Assembly: GCA_011050675.1 (NCBI GenBank)
Contig: DRFI01000010.1
Coordinates: 1-64,000, forward strand
DNA length: 64,000 nt
From: Maribacter sp.
GTDB lineage: Bacteria; Bacteroidota; Bacteroidia; Flavobacteriales; Flavobacteriaceae
Reading direction: 5' to 3'
The notes beneath the pieces are model-generated. The model was not told the origin of the DNA. It made no database searches and saw only the letters and a program-made list of their open reading frames with translations. Made by a program: the position numbers and the translations under genes. Below, one piece after another: positions 35,188 through 45,211 of the stretch (its first letter is position 1; each line of letters opens with the position of its first letter).

Positions 35188-37245
35188 CTATGCGATTTTT
35201 CCTTCCAAATCTAAAAGAAAAGCATATTCCTTGGCTACCTCTCGCAAAGATTCAAATCTACCTGAAGCACCGCCATGACCTGCCTCCATGTTGGTGTTTA
35301 ATAGCAATAGATGGTTATCCGTTTTCAACTCCCTCAATTTAGCTACCCACTTTGCAGGCTCAAAATACTGCACTTGAGAATCATGCAAACCTGTTGTCAC
35401 CAACATGTTAGGATATTCTTGAGCAACAACATTATCATAAGGAGAATATGATTTCATATAATCATAATATTCTTTCTCATTCGGGTTACCCCATTCATCA
35501 TACTCACCAGTAGTAAGCGGAATAGAATCATCTAACATTGTAGTAACGACATCTACAAAGGGCACTGCAGCAATAATACCATTATAAATGTCTGGCTGCA
35601 TATTTATAATTGCGCCCATTAATAAGCCTCCAGCAGAACCACCCATAGCATACAAATGATTTGCACTCGTCATATTTTGCTCAATCAAATATTTAGAACA
35701 GTCTATAAAGTCTGTAAATGTGTTTTTCTTTTTAAGCAATTTACCAGTATCGTACCATTTACGACCTAAATACTCACCTCCTCTAATATGCGTAATGGCG
35801 AATACAAAACCTCTATCTAACAAACTTAATCTAACAGTTGAGAAATAAGGGTCTATAGTTGAACCGTATGACCCATAGGCATATTGCAAAATTGGAGTAT
35901 CCCTATTTAGTACGGTATCTTTTCTATAAACAACAGACATAGGTATTTTTTCACCATCTCTGGCAGTTGCCCATAAACGAAGTTCTTTATAATTTTCTTT
36001 ATCAAATTCACCACCAAGAACCTCTTGTTCCTTTTTAATGTCCTCAGCCTTAGTTCGCATGTTAAAATCAATTACAGAACTTGGCGTTGACATCGAGTTG
36101 TAAGAATATCTTAAAATCTCGGTATCAAAATCAGGGTTACTACCTACATAGGCAGTATAGGTTTCAATTTTAAACGGTAAAAAATAATCTTCAGCGCCAT
36201 CCCACCTAATAATTCGAATTTTATTGAGGCCGTTTTCACGTTCAGAAAGCACATAGTATTCTTTAAAAATATCAATGTCTTCCAAGAGCACTTCCTGACG
36301 ATGGGGAATAAATTCTTGCCAATATTCAGAAGTTGTTTTCTCTTCTGATGTCCGCATCAACTTAAAATTCTCTGCCTTATCCTTATTCGTTAAGATGTAA
36401 AAACTATCCTCATAATGAAAAATAGTATACTCCAACCCTCTTACTCTAGGAGAGAATACTTCAAACTCACCATCAGGATTATCAGTAGATAGAATCTGAA
36501 ATTCAGAAGTTAATGTACTAAAAGAGCCAATTACCAAATACTTTTTAGATTTAGTACGGTAAATAAATGTACTAAACGTATCATCCTCTTCATGAAAAAT
36601 CAAAACATCCTCAGAAGTCGGTGTACCTAACTTGTGTTTGTAAATTTTATCTGACCGTAGCGTTACAGGGTCTTTTCTTGTATAAAATAAAGTTTCATTA
36701 TCGTTTGCCCAAACTCCACCACCGGTTGTGTTCTCAATTTTATCCTCTAAAATTGCACCTGTTTCAAGATTTTTAATCTGTAATGTGTATTGCCTTCTAG
36801 AAACAGTATCTACACCAAAAGCTGCAAGTTTATTATCTGGACTAATTGAGATACCACCAAGACTAAAGTAATCATAACCTTTTGCCATATCATTACAATT
36901 GAAAATAATCTCCTCAGTAGCTTCCAAACTATGCTTAAATCTAGAATAAAGAGGGTACTCCCCTCCTATAACATAGCGAGTACTATACCAATAATCATTC
37001 AATTTATAAGGAACAGAAGAATCATCTTCTTTAATCCTTCCTTTCATTTCTTGAAAAAGAGATTCTTGAAAATCTTTAGTATGCCCTGTTAAAGCATTAT
37101 AGTAATCGTTCTCTGACTCTAAATATGATATAACATCTTTGTTCTCCTTTTCATTTAGCCAATAATAATCATCTAACCGAACATCATTATGAATAACTAA
37201 TTCTTTCGGGATTTTTTTCGCCTTTGGCGGATGTTTAACACTCAT
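35188..37245 (-). CDS. S9 family peptidase, oligopeptidase B-like
   Basis: A 685-aa serine oligopeptidase. An N-terminal beta-propeller (about 75-420) covers a C-terminal alpha/beta hydrolase domain with the nucleophile in GGSAGG, the catalytic Asp in GLHDSQVQ and the His in EAGHGG. The N-terminus PPKAKKIPKEL and LDDYYWL are typical of prolyl oligopeptidase-family members. No signal peptide, so probably cytoplasmic. It cleaves short peptides, in oligopeptidase B after basic residues. Monocistronic, divergent from ybaB. Confidence 0.9.
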   Translation of the reverse strand: MSVKHPPKAKKIPKELVIHNDVRLDDYYWLNEKENKDVISYLESENDYYNALTGHTKDFQESLFQEMKGRIKEDDSSVPYKLNDYWYSTRYVIGGEYPLYSRFKHSLEATEEIIFNCNDMAKGYDYFSLGGISISPDNKLAAFGVDTVSRRQYTLQIKNLETGAILEDKIENTTGGGVWANDNETLFYTRKDPVTLRSDKIYKHKLGTPTSEDVLIFHEEDDTFSTFIYRTKSKKYLVIGSFSTLTSEFQILSTDNPDGEFEVFSPRVRGLEYTIFHYEDSFYILTNKDKAENFKLMRTSEEKTTSEYWQEFIPHRQEVLLEDIDIFKEYYVLSERENGLNKIRIIRWDGAEDYFLPFKIETYTAYVGSNPDFDTEILRYSYNSMSTPSSVIDFNMRTKAEDIKKEQEVLGGEFDKENYKELRLWATARDGEKIPMSVVYRKDTVLNRDTPILQYAYGSYGSTIDPYFSTVRLSLLDRGFVFAITHIRGGEYLGRKWYDTGKLLKKKNTFTDFIDCSKYLIEQNMTSANHLYAMGGSAGGLLMGAIINMQPDIYNGIIAAVPFVDVVTTMLDDSIPLTTGEYDEWGNPNEKEYYDYMKSYSPYDNVVAQEYPNMLVTTGLHDSQVQYFEPAKWVAKLRELKTDNHLLLLNTNMEAGHGGASGRFESLREVAKEYAFLLDLEGKIA

Positions 37246-37370
37246 ACAAACTTCATTATATAATAAGAAAGCAAAAATAAGCTTAATTCACAGACCCCCA
37301 TTTTATAGACGGCAAAAACTGAAATACTCCTATTTTTAGTATTTTTATATCCTAAATTAAAAATGAAATT

Positions 37371-37697
37371 ATGTTTGGAGATATGATGGGTATGATGGGG
37401 AAACTTAAAGAGACCCAACAAAAAGTAGAAGCAACAAAAAAAAGATTAGATACAGTAACCCTCGAAGAAAAGTCAAATGATGGTTTAGTTTCCGTCACCA
37501 TCACTGCCAACAGAGAAATAAAGAAAATAACAATAGACAACAGTCTTTTACAAGATAAAGAGCAATTAGAAGACTACTTAATCTTAACTTTAAACAAAGC
37601 CATACAAAACGCAACTAGCGTTAATGAGGCTGAACTTGGTGCTGTAGCAAAAGAAGGCATGCCCAATATTCCTGGAATGGACTCGTTATTTAAGTAA
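37371..37697 (+). CDS. YbaB/EbfC nucleoid-associated protein
   Basis: A 108-aa small DNA-binding protein. An N-terminal helix-rich part ([20 protein letters not shown], cut here) is followed by the family beta motif [16 protein letters not shown] and a C-terminal helix with ending [12 protein letters not shown]. It forms dimers that bind DNA. Homologues usually sit near dnaX and recR; neither is here. It is followed 41 bp later by a thioredoxin-like gene. Confidence 0.88.
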   Translation: MFGDMMGMMGKLKETQQKVEATKKRLDTVTLEEKSNDGLVSVTITANREIKKITIDNSLLQDKEQLEDYLILTLNKAIQNATSVNEAELGAVAKEGMPNIPGMDSLFK

Positions 37698-37738
37698 GAT
37701 TGACAGGTTATTTGCAATTAACCTTTAAAATATTGATT

Positions 37739-38191
37739 ATGAAGTACTTTGTCTTATTTCTTATGATCCCGTTTTTAGCTTCTGCGCAAGCAGATTTTAA
37801 TAGCGTAGAGGATTCTAAATGGCTTACTAATTACGACTCTGCTCTATCAAAAGCAAAAAAACAACATAAAAATGTACTCGTTTATTTTACAGGAAGCGAT
37901 TGGTGCCCACCTTGTAAAATGCTTAAAACCGATTTGTTCGATACAAATGAGTTTCAAGAATTATCAAGCAATTATATTCTTCTTTATATTGATGTTCCAA
38001 GAAACAGAGACTTGTTGACAGAAGAGCAAATGACTCATAACAAGGAGTTGCTTACCAAGTTAAACAAGAAAAAAGTTTTTCCTTTGTTAAAGGTTATAGA
38101 TGACAAAGGAAAAGAGCTAGACCAACTATCGGGTTATAGCATGAACGGTGTTATTGATTCGCATATTAAACTGCTAGAAAAGAATAAATAA
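37739..38191 (+). CDS. Exported thioredoxin-family protein
   Basis: A 150-aa protein from ATG 37739, chosen because it starts a good signal peptide (YFVLFLMIPFLASA). An upstream in-frame TTG at 37700 would place 13 unrelated residues in front. The mature part is a thioredoxin fold with active site WCPPC in FTGSDWCPPCKML and a cis-Pro region near VFPLLKV. It is a periplasmic disulfide reductase or isomerase-like protein, similar to DUF255/thioredoxin_7-type members. A terminator follows. Confidence 0.85.
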   Translation: MKYFVLFLMIPFLASAQADFNSVEDSKWLTNYDSALSKAKKQHKNVLVYFTGSDWCPPCKMLKTDLFDTNEFQELSSNYILLYIDVPRNRDLLTEEQMTHNKELLTKLNKKKVFPLLKVIDDKGKELDQLSGYSMNGVIDSHIKLLEKNK

Positions 38192-38211
38192 ACTATAAAA
38201 GTTTAACGAAC

Positions 38212-38244
38212 AAAAAGAGGGCTTACATAACGTAAGCCCTCTTT
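38212..38244. terminator. Bidirectional terminator
   Basis: A 13-bp perfect stem (AAAGAGGGCTTAC and complement) with a 5-nt loop, between convergent thioredoxin and OmpA genes. Confidence 0.85.
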
Positions 38245-38263
38245 AATTTTAATATATTAATTA

Positions 38264-39364
38264 CTAGTTATTAATTAATCTAAACTGAGTTCTTCTGTTA
38301 GCTGCATGCTCTCTTGCAGTACAAGAAACACCATCTTTACATCTGTTTAATAATTTAGTTTCACCGTAACCGTTTGCTACTAAAAGACTAGAGTTTACAC
38401 CTTTAGTAATTAAGTAATCTGCAACCGCCTTAGCTCTTCTTTCAGAAAGATCTTGGTTAGAAGCTGCACCACCTTGAGAATCTGTATGAGAAGCTAATTC
38501 AACTTTTACTCCAGGGTTTTGAGCTAATACCGGTAATAATCTGTTATCGATTAAATTTCTTGCTTCTGCAGTTAATGTTGCGCTACCAGACTCCCAGTTA
38601 ATAGGCAAAGCTTGGTACTCAACTAAAGCACATTCTACTTCTTTCCAAGTAGTTAATCCACCTTTTTCTTTTAAAACTTCTTTAGAGATAGTAGTAGTTT
38701 TTGCAGGAACTGATTCCTCTACTGTGTAAGCATCTTTATCTAAAACTGTTTTAGTAATTTCTCTGTATTCAGCAGGAATAATTTTTTCCACTACAGTAGC
38801 AGGAGAAATTAATACTGATTTAGTATATGATCCATTTTTAGAACCTAATGGAGTACTAGTTGTAGAAGCAGCATTTGCAAGAACTTGAGTTGAAACTGTC
38901 TCAAATTGTGCAGGATACCCTTTGTAACACCAGTATCTACAATCATCAGGATTACCTGACTCACAATCAGGTGCAGCAACACCTAATTCCCATTGTGCGT
39001 AAGCTGGCTTAATTTCTAAAGTTTGTGTACTTGGAGAAAAAGCAGCTGGAATAACCTGTAAAGAATTACCTCCACCTTTAGATACATATGTTACAGTTTC
39101 TGTACCCCATTTTGCAGGAACAACTGCAAGTACCTTTTCTTCTGCTCTTACTAAAACACGTTCTGTAACTGTTTTAAAAGTAGCAGGAATCGTTTTTAAT
39201 ACTTTAAAAGAAGGGTTTGTTGTAATTGTATTCACTTCATTTACATAAACATCAGGAGTGGTACAACGTACGTAACATTTACCTGGTTCTGGGTTTGATG
39301 GCAAATCTTGTGCCATTGCAAAAGAAGCTGTAAATGCAACTGCTAGAAATAATACTTTTTTCAT
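38264..39364 (-). CDS. OmpA-family outer-membrane protein
   Basis: A 366-aa protein from ATG 39364, where a typical signal peptide (KKVLFLAVAFTASFAMA) starts; the longer frame to 39484 adds 40 residues without export features. The mature N-terminal part has Cys-containing GKCYVRC and CRYWCYKG segments and a degenerate repeat with consensus PAxYxTxTxxVL. The C-terminal 110 residues form an OmpA peptidoglycan-binding domain (LASHTDSQGG, LSERRAKAVADYL). It should be tethered to the cell wall and located in the outer membrane or periplasm. Confidence 0.9.
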   Translation of the reverse strand: MKKVLFLAVAFTASFAMAQDLPSNPEPGKCYVRCTTPDVYVNEVNTITTNPSFKVLKTIPATFKTVTERVLVRAEEKVLAVVPAKWGTETVTYVSKGGGNSLQVIPAAFSPSTQTLEIKPAYAQWELGVAAPDCESGNPDDCRYWCYKGYPAQFETVSTQVLANAASTTSTPLGSKNGSYTKSVLISPATVVEKIIPAEYREITKTVLDKDAYTVEESVPAKTTTISKEVLKEKGGLTTWKEVECALVEYQALPINWESGSATLTAEARNLIDNRLLPVLAQNPGVKVELASHTDSQGGAASNQDLSERRAKAVADYLITKGVNSSLLVANGYGETKLLNRCKDGVSCTAREHAANRRTQFRLINN

Positions 39365-39552
39365 TTTGGTAGTGTTTAAAATTAATAATTGGTTATTTAT
39401 TTTTACTTGTTTGTTTAAAAATTTGAGTTGGTCGTTTCGGCCAAGAGATAAAGTCAAATTTGAAAACTTCAACAACCGCCTCAATAATTAAGACACAGTA
39501 TTAATTGAAAAGTCACTAAAAAGCAGAGAAATAATTAATTATCTTTAATGAT

Positions 39553-39873
39553 ATGATTATAATCGATAAAAAAAAAGGAGAGTCATTTCAGTTTATACTG
39601 AAGTCAAACAATGGTAAAACCTTATTAGAAAGTATTTCCTTTTCAAGTGAAAATGAGCTGGATAAGACATTGAAAGATATTAAGGCGCTAAAAGATTCCA
39701 ACGGAAAATTGTTTGAGCGTAAAACAAACACAGATGGTAAGTTTCTTGTGGTATTAAAAAATTCTTTTGGACAAATAATAGGCTCCAGTGGTTTATACTC
39801 CTCTGAAGCCGGTATGGAAAATGGAATTTTAAATATTTCTAATAGTATTGAACTAGGAACTAAACAATACTAA
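39553..39873 (+). CDS. DUF1508 (YegP-like) protein
   Basis: A 106-aa protein made of two tandem DUF1508 units (FQFILKSNNGKTLLES, then FLVVLKNSFGQIIGSS). The family is small and cytoplasmic, of unknown role, found widely in bacteria. Its stop overlaps the convergent aldolase gene by 4 bp. Upstream lie the OmpA leader region and a divergent promoter area. Confidence 0.8.
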   Translation: MIIIDKKKGESFQFILKSNNGKTLLESISFSSENELDKTLKDIKALKDSNGKLFERKTNTDGKFLVVLKNSFGQIIGSSGLYSSEAGMENGILNISNSIELGTKQY

Positions 39874-40892
39874 AGGGACACTAATTGTCTTAGCAATTCT
39901 TCGTGCATATCATTTGTATAATCTAAATGGGTAACCATTCTTAGTTTACCTTGTCCCATTCCAATAATCAGAATATCTTTTTCCTTTAATTTATTTACAA
40001 ACTGATCACTTGTCATAAAAGTTTCATCGATTTCGAATATGACAATATTTGTTTCAATAGGCTCTACCTTTTTAATAAATGATTTAGCAGCTAGGGTTTT
40101 TCCGATTTCTTTCGCTTTTTTATGATCTTCGGCCAACCTATCTATATGATTATCTAATGCATAAATTGCAGCAGCAGCCAAAAAGCCAGATTGGCGCATG
40201 CCACCACCAAATATTTTACGAATACGAATAGCTTTGTTCATCTGCTCTTTAGTTCCAATAAGAAGAGAACCTACAGGGCAGCCCAAACCTTTACTCAAGC
40301 AAACACTAATTGTATCGAAAAGTTGACCATACTGAAGTGCCGTTTCATTTTTTTCGACCATAGCATTCCACAAACGAGCTCCATCTAAGTGGTACGCTAA
40401 TTTATTCTCGTCACAAACTTTTCTAATATTCTTAAGCTCATTAAAATCCCAACATGTACCACCACCTTTGTTGGCAGTATTTTCTACACAAACTAAAGTT
40501 GTCAATGGACTATGATAAAAATCTGGAGGATTAATAAAAGATTCAACTTGAGACGCCGTCATAGTACCTCTATTACCATCTACAAGTCTACAAGAGACTC
40601 CACTATTAAAACTAACTCCGCCACCTTCATAATTATAGATATGCGCATACTTATCGCAAATTAATTGCTCACCAGGTTGGGTGTGCAGTTTTATAGCTGT
40701 TTGGTTGGTCATAGTACCACTTGGAAAAAACAAGGCAGATTCCATTCCAAAAAGCTTCGCTACTTTTTCCTCCAAAGCATTAACCGTTGGATCTTCTTTA
40801 AAAACATCATCACCAACTACAGCCGACATCATGGCATCTAGCATACCTGGAGCAGGTCTAGTTACCGTATCACTAATAAGATTAATTTGCAT
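39870..40892 (-). CDS. ltaE: Low-specificity L-threonine aldolase
   Basis: A 340-aa PLP-dependent aldolase that splits threonine or allo-threonine into glycine and acetaldehyde. N-terminal INLISDTVTRP, the GTMTNQTAI phosphate loop, HLDGARLWNA (PLP-binding Asp) and the Schiff-base Lys in CLSKGLGCPVGS are visible. Length and motif order match LtaE/GntG-type enzymes. It is downstream of the metalloprotease gene with a 21-bp gap, so it may be co-transcribed. Confidence 0.9.
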   Translation of the reverse strand: MQINLISDTVTRPAPGMLDAMMSAVVGDDVFKEDPTVNALEEKVAKLFGMESALFFPSGTMTNQTAIKLHTQPGEQLICDKYAHIYNYEGGGVSFNSGVSCRLVDGNRGTMTASQVESFINPPDFYHSPLTTLVCVENTANKGGGTCWDFNELKNIRKVCDENKLAYHLDGARLWNAMVEKNETALQYGQLFDTISVCLSKGLGCPVGSLLIGTKEQMNKAIRIRKIFGGGMRQSGFLAAAAIYALDNHIDRLAEDHKKAKEIGKTLAAKSFIKKVEPIETNIVIFEIDETFMTSDQFVNKLKEKDILIIGMGQGKLRMVTHLDYTNDMHEELLRQLVSL

Positions 40893-40913
40893 AAATAAAT
40901 TATAAAAATTGAA

Positions 40914-43322
40914 TTAATGAAAACAACTCATTCCAATAGGAGACCCATCGGGAATCTTAGGTGAAGGTATTACTTTGAACAATTCTGGATGCTCTCTAAA
41001 AGCTTTAATTCTTTTAACCATTTCTGCGTGAATTGCATTATCAGCTGAATCCTTAACAAATTCAAAACTCAATTCTTTCAATTTTTGAGAAGCAATTGCA
41101 TTTACTTGTGGATGCACATTTGTATGACCTGTCAAGTTCATAATATGAAATAATACCCTAAAGTTAATTATAGTTTGCGCTTCACTTAAATAAGCATCTT
41201 TATGATTCTTATTAATGGTTGAATTAATTAAATCATCTAAAACCTCACTTAAACCTACATTATCAGTATCTATAGCTTTTTGCTGAATAAGTCTTGATGC
41301 TTTCTCTGGGTGTAACAAAAACAACAATGTTATATCTGAAGCTGTTTCAACGGCTGATAATGCATCAAAAGAAACACCTGTTTTACCATTAATAGACTCT
41401 CTGGTTCTTGGAGTTCCAAAAGACCTTGGCGGAAATAGGCTCAACTTATCTTTAGGTATTGCAATTTCACTAGCATCTAAAGTTTTTAAAACACTTTTTA
41501 GAGCCTCTTTCTGCATTACTTTATCTGCGATAGCTACTGTTTCTTGACCATCACCTTTAACTGCATAGTTGTATTCTAATCCTCCAATAATTTTAGCTAC
41601 ACCCTCGGTTTGGTACCTATGAAAGAAATATAACGGCACAAATACATCTTCTAAAACAGAGTATGGTGTGCCTTCTTGAATATTATCAACAGAAAAATTG
41701 TTTATAGCCACTTTGCGCAACTTCAACATATCCTCTAATTCTTTACTAACATTTGTACCATTGTCCCATAAATGAGCCAAAACATGTGCACTACCTTGTG
41801 GTCTTGCATCTTGATCCGTAATGTAGCGCAATCCATCTGCTTTCGCTTTATCCAAAATTTTATTCAGACCCTCCTTTTCATTTGTCCCGTTTTCAAAATT
41901 CTGATAAGAATATGCCACTGTTACTTTATCCCAAGCACCAATACCTGTTTCATATGCTTTTGAAAATTCAACCTCGCCATTCACTAAGGAAAATTGAGGA
42001 TGAGGATAATCCATCACCGAAGCATTGTTAGTTGTACTTGCTGCATAATTGTGTGCAAAACCTAATGTATGCCCTATTTCATGTGCAGACAATTGACGAA
42101 TACGTGCAATTGCCATTTCTAACATTGGTTGATAATTATCATCACGTTCTGCAAAAGGCTTGTTCATTAACGCTTGAGCAATTAAAAAATCTTGTCGAAT
42201 TCTTAAACTTCCCAAACTTACATGACCTTTTAATATCTCGCCCGTTCTTGGGTCTGAAATACTACTACCGTAGCTCCACCCTCTTGTAGATCGATGCACC
42301 CATTGAATAACATTGTATCGCACATCTAAAGGGTCCGCATCATCTGGCAACATTTTAAGTTGAAATGCATCTTTATATCCAATAGCTTCGAATGCTTGGT
42401 TCCACCAACGACCACCTTCTAAAAGAGCTGATCTAACAGGCTCAGGAGTACCATTATCCAAATAATAAATAATTGGATCAACAGCCTCACTTACTGCAGC
42501 AGTTGGGTCTTTCTTCTCTAAACGATGTCTTCTTATAAACTGTTTTAAAATATTAGACTCAACAGGTGTTGCATAATCGTAATAGTTAAAAGGTGAAGAA
42601 CCTGATCTTGGATCAAACTCACGTTTTTCATACTTATCATCAGGTAATTCAATAAACGAATGATGTTCTGCAACGGTCACCAAATTTGCGTTTGGCGCAA
42701 CACTTTTAATATAATTACCTTTTGCTTCTCCCTTAAAGGTCATAGTAACATCAAACTCTACGTTTTTAGGAAACGCTTTTGTTCTATCTAATGCAAAAGC
42801 ACTTTTAGATTTATCCAAGCTATACGAACCTTGTTCTGTTCTTTTTAAACGGTTAGAAACCCCATGGGCATCTTGCATTAAAAAATCAGTGATATCAATA
42901 ACATAAACACCACCTTTTTCCTCAACTATAGGAAAACCGAATAGTATTGATTTTGCGAATGCTTGCTCTACAGATTTACGTTCTAATTCATTATCTGTTA
43001 TAGCCCGATACTTCATATTTGGCTGAACCAACAATAGCTTGTTACCAGCTTTCTTGAAAAATACCACTTGTTCGTCCCCTAATTGACCACGATCCAAGCC
43101 AATATCATTACTACCTATACCACTACTTAGTGAGTATACGTATAAAAATTCTTCATTTAAATTATCGACTTCTAAATAAATTTTGTCTTCTCCTTCATCA
43201 TAATAGAAATTATAAAGTCCATCATATTTGACAAAATCTTTCTTCTTTTCATTGAACTGAGCAGATAACATATTAAAGGATAATAGTACCAACCCAAGTA
43301 GAAGTGCGTAATTCTTTTTCAT
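40914..43322 (-). CDS. Secreted zinc metalloprotease (metzincin-like, DUF5117/DUF4953 type)
   Basis: An 802-aa exported protease. The signal peptide is about 1-21 (LLGLVLLSFNMLSA). A DUF5117-like domain covers roughly 40-200. The catalytic motif HEIGHTLGFAH is the extended HExxHxxGxxH metzincin zinc site, followed by a Met-turn-like VMDYPHP. A C-terminal helical domain (about 560-790) closes the protein. Homologues are common in Bacteroidota as lipoproteins or secreted proteases; here no lipobox is seen. Substrate unknown. Confidence 0.88.
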   Translation of the reverse strand: MKKNYALLLGLVLLSFNMLSAQFNEKKKDFVKYDGLYNFYYDEGEDKIYLEVDNLNEEFLYVYSLSSGIGSNDIGLDRGQLGDEQVVFFKKAGNKLLLVQPNMKYRAITDNELERKSVEQAFAKSILFGFPIVEEKGGVYVIDITDFLMQDAHGVSNRLKRTEQGSYSLDKSKSAFALDRTKAFPKNVEFDVTMTFKGEAKGNYIKSVAPNANLVTVAEHHSFIELPDDKYEKREFDPRSGSSPFNYYDYATPVESNILKQFIRRHRLEKKDPTAAVSEAVDPIIYYLDNGTPEPVRSALLEGGRWWNQAFEAIGYKDAFQLKMLPDDADPLDVRYNVIQWVHRSTRGWSYGSSISDPRTGEILKGHVSLGSLRIRQDFLIAQALMNKPFAERDDNYQPMLEMAIARIRQLSAHEIGHTLGFAHNYAASTTNNASVMDYPHPQFSLVNGEVEFSKAYETGIGAWDKVTVAYSYQNFENGTNEKEGLNKILDKAKADGLRYITDQDARPQGSAHVLAHLWDNGTNVSKELEDMLKLRKVAINNFSVDNIQEGTPYSVLEDVFVPLYFFHRYQTEGVAKIIGGLEYNYAVKGDGQETVAIADKVMQKEALKSVLKTLDASEIAIPKDKLSLFPPRSFGTPRTRESINGKTGVSFDALSAVETASDITLLFLLHPEKASRLIQQKAIDTDNVGLSEVLDDLINSTINKNHKDAYLSEAQTIINFRVLFHIMNLTGHTNVHPQVNAIASQKLKELSFEFVKDSADNAIHAEMVKRIKAFREHPELFKVIPSPKIPDGSPIGMSCFH

Positions 43323-43612
43323 TCTCTATTAGTTTTGCTTAAAAGTATAGAAAAACTAAATAATAGGGAAGACCAAATCTGATAAAAAAACACACCCATT
43401 TTTATCAAATAAACACTACAATCATTAATAATACATTTGGACCAAAAAAATTTTCTAATTAGAGCACACATTTCAAAAACTTCATAATATCCTCTCTCTA
43501 TTTCTTTATTCCATTCACATTCGTCTGATTAATCACCACCAAACAAGTTATTCCTAAAATTATCTCCCATCATTGTTTAAAAGAGTATTATTTTTACCTA
43601 AAATAAAATTAA

Positions 43613-44714
43613 ATGAATATTAATATAGACCACTACAAAGGTCTTATAGATCGCCTTGGTGCGTTAAGGAGGTATCTTTGACATTGATGCCAAATTAATA
43701 GAAATAGAAAACGAACAAGAGAAAACCTTGGCTCCCGACTTTTGGGACAATCCTCAAGAAGCTCAAGCTCATATGAAGTTTATCCAGTCTAAAAAACAAT
43801 GGGTAGACGACTATAATGCTGCCCAAATTTTAGTTGCAGACTTAGAGGTACTTATAGAGTTTCTACAAGAAGGAGAAGTTTCTGAAGCCGAAGTAGAAAG
43901 TCAATATGAGAAAGCTTTAAGTACTCTTGAAAAAATGGAGTTCAAGAACATGCTTTCAGAAGAAGGTGATGAATTACCGGCAGTATTGCAGATTACCGCA
44001 GGAGCTGGTGGTACTGAAAGTTGCGATTGGGCAGCCATGCTTATGCGCATGTATATGATGTGGGCAGAAAAGAATGGGTATAAAATTAAAGAACTTAACT
44101 ACCAAGAAGGTGATGTTGCCGGTATTAAAACTGTTACATTAGAAATCGATGGAGAGTTTGCCTTTGGATGGTTAAAAGGAGAAAATGGTGTACACAGATT
44201 AGTACGTATTTCCCCTTTTGATAGTAATGCCAAACGACATACATCATTTGTATCTGTATATGTATACCCTTTAGTGGATGATAGTATAGAGGTAGATGTA
44301 AACCCAGCCGATATAACCATTACTACCGCAAGGTCTAGTGGTGCTGGTGGACAGAACGTAAACAAGGTAGAAACTAAAGTTCAATTAACACACCACCCTT
44401 CTGGAATTCAAATTTCTTGTTCAGACAGTAGAAGTCAACATGACAATAGAGCTACGGCAATGAAAATGCTGAAGTCTCAATTATATGAGATTGAACTTCG
44501 TAAGAAGATGGAAGCACGTCAAGAAATTGAATCTTCTAAAATGAAGATTGAATGGGGCTCACAGATTAGAAACTATGTTATGCATCCTTACAAATTAGTG
44601 AAAGATGTTAGAACAGGTCAAGAAACGGGCAATGTGGATAACGTTATGGACGGGGATATAGATCAGTTTCTTAAAGCTTTTCTAATGATGATGGGACAGA
44701 AAGAAGAAGAGTAA
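43613..44714 (+). CDS. prfB: Peptide chain release factor 2, programmed +1 frameshift
   Basis: Release factor RF2, about 366 aa after frameshifting, which terminates translation at UGA and UAA. The first 22 codons (ATG 43613 to CTT 43678) lead into an in-frame TGA at 43679-43681. A +1 shift at CTT-T continues as GAC ATT GAT in the main frame, which stays open to 44714. The site has the AGGAGG stimulator and CTTTGAC core known from other bacteria. The body has the SPF stop-codon tripeptide (RISPFD) and the GGQ catalytic motif (GAGGQNVN). The reading-frame switch gives autoregulation: low RF2 favours frameshifting and full-length synthesis. Confidence 0.95.
43667..43682 (+). promoter_or_regulatory. 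RF2 frameshift site
   Basis: AGGAGG TAT CTT TGA C: an internal Shine-Dalgarno-like stimulator 3 nt before the slippery CTT codon and a weak UGA C stop. It is notable that the SD-like element is retained in a lineage that hardly uses SD for initiation. Confidence 0.93.
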
Positions 44715-44780
44715 AACAAGATATTCCTACTCATGATAATTCGTGGGTAGAAATATTTATATGTAAAACAAAAACATATC

Positions 44781-45125
44781 ATGATTAAAATATATCATAA
44801 TTCTAGATGTAGCAAATCTAGAGAAGGACTAAAAGTGCTTGAAAATTCTGGCAAGAAATTTGAGGTAGTCAATTATTTAGAAGATATACCAACTAAAGAG
44901 GAGTTACGCAATGTTATTAGTTGTCTTAACATTAAACCAATTAATCTAGTTCGTAAATCTGAAGCAGTTTGGAAAGAAAAATTCAAAAATTCATCATTAA
45001 TGGATGAGGAATTGATTGATGCAATGATTACTTATCCTAAACTAATTGAAAGACCAATTGTAATAAACGGAAATAGTGCTGTCATAGGTAGACCTGCTTC
45101 TAACATAGATTCATTATTAAAGTGA
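44781..45125 (+). CDS. ArsC/Spx-family protein (arsenate reductase-like)
   Basis: A 114-aa thioredoxin-fold protein. The N-terminal YHNSRCSKSREGL has the ArsC-type Cys followed by SKS. Arg residues at the positions used by glutaredoxin-dependent arsenate reductases are visible (LVRKSE, LIERPIV, IGRPAS). No arsenic operon is near, so it may be a housekeeping YffB/ArsC-like thiol reductase rather than a resistance gene. It has its own leader after prfB. Confidence 0.85.
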   Translation: MIKIYHNSRCSKSREGLKVLENSGKKFEVVNYLEDIPTKEELRNVISCLNIKPINLVRKSEAVWKEKFKNSSLMDEELIDAMITYPKLIERPIVINGNSAVIGRPASNIDSLLK

Positions 45126-45211
45126 AATTTATTATAATTTCCTTATAATTATCTTAACAAAGTATTAACCATTTACAGTTAAACCATAGTATAACTTTAT
45201 AATCTAATCAT

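Noticed and set aside
39365..39484. 40-residue extension of the OmpA gene
   Set aside because: A normal signal peptide starts at the internal Met, so the extension is leader sequence.
43673..43680. TATCTTTG resembling a -7 promoter box
   Set aside because: It is part of the RF2 frameshift site, where codon and stop constraints explain the sequence.
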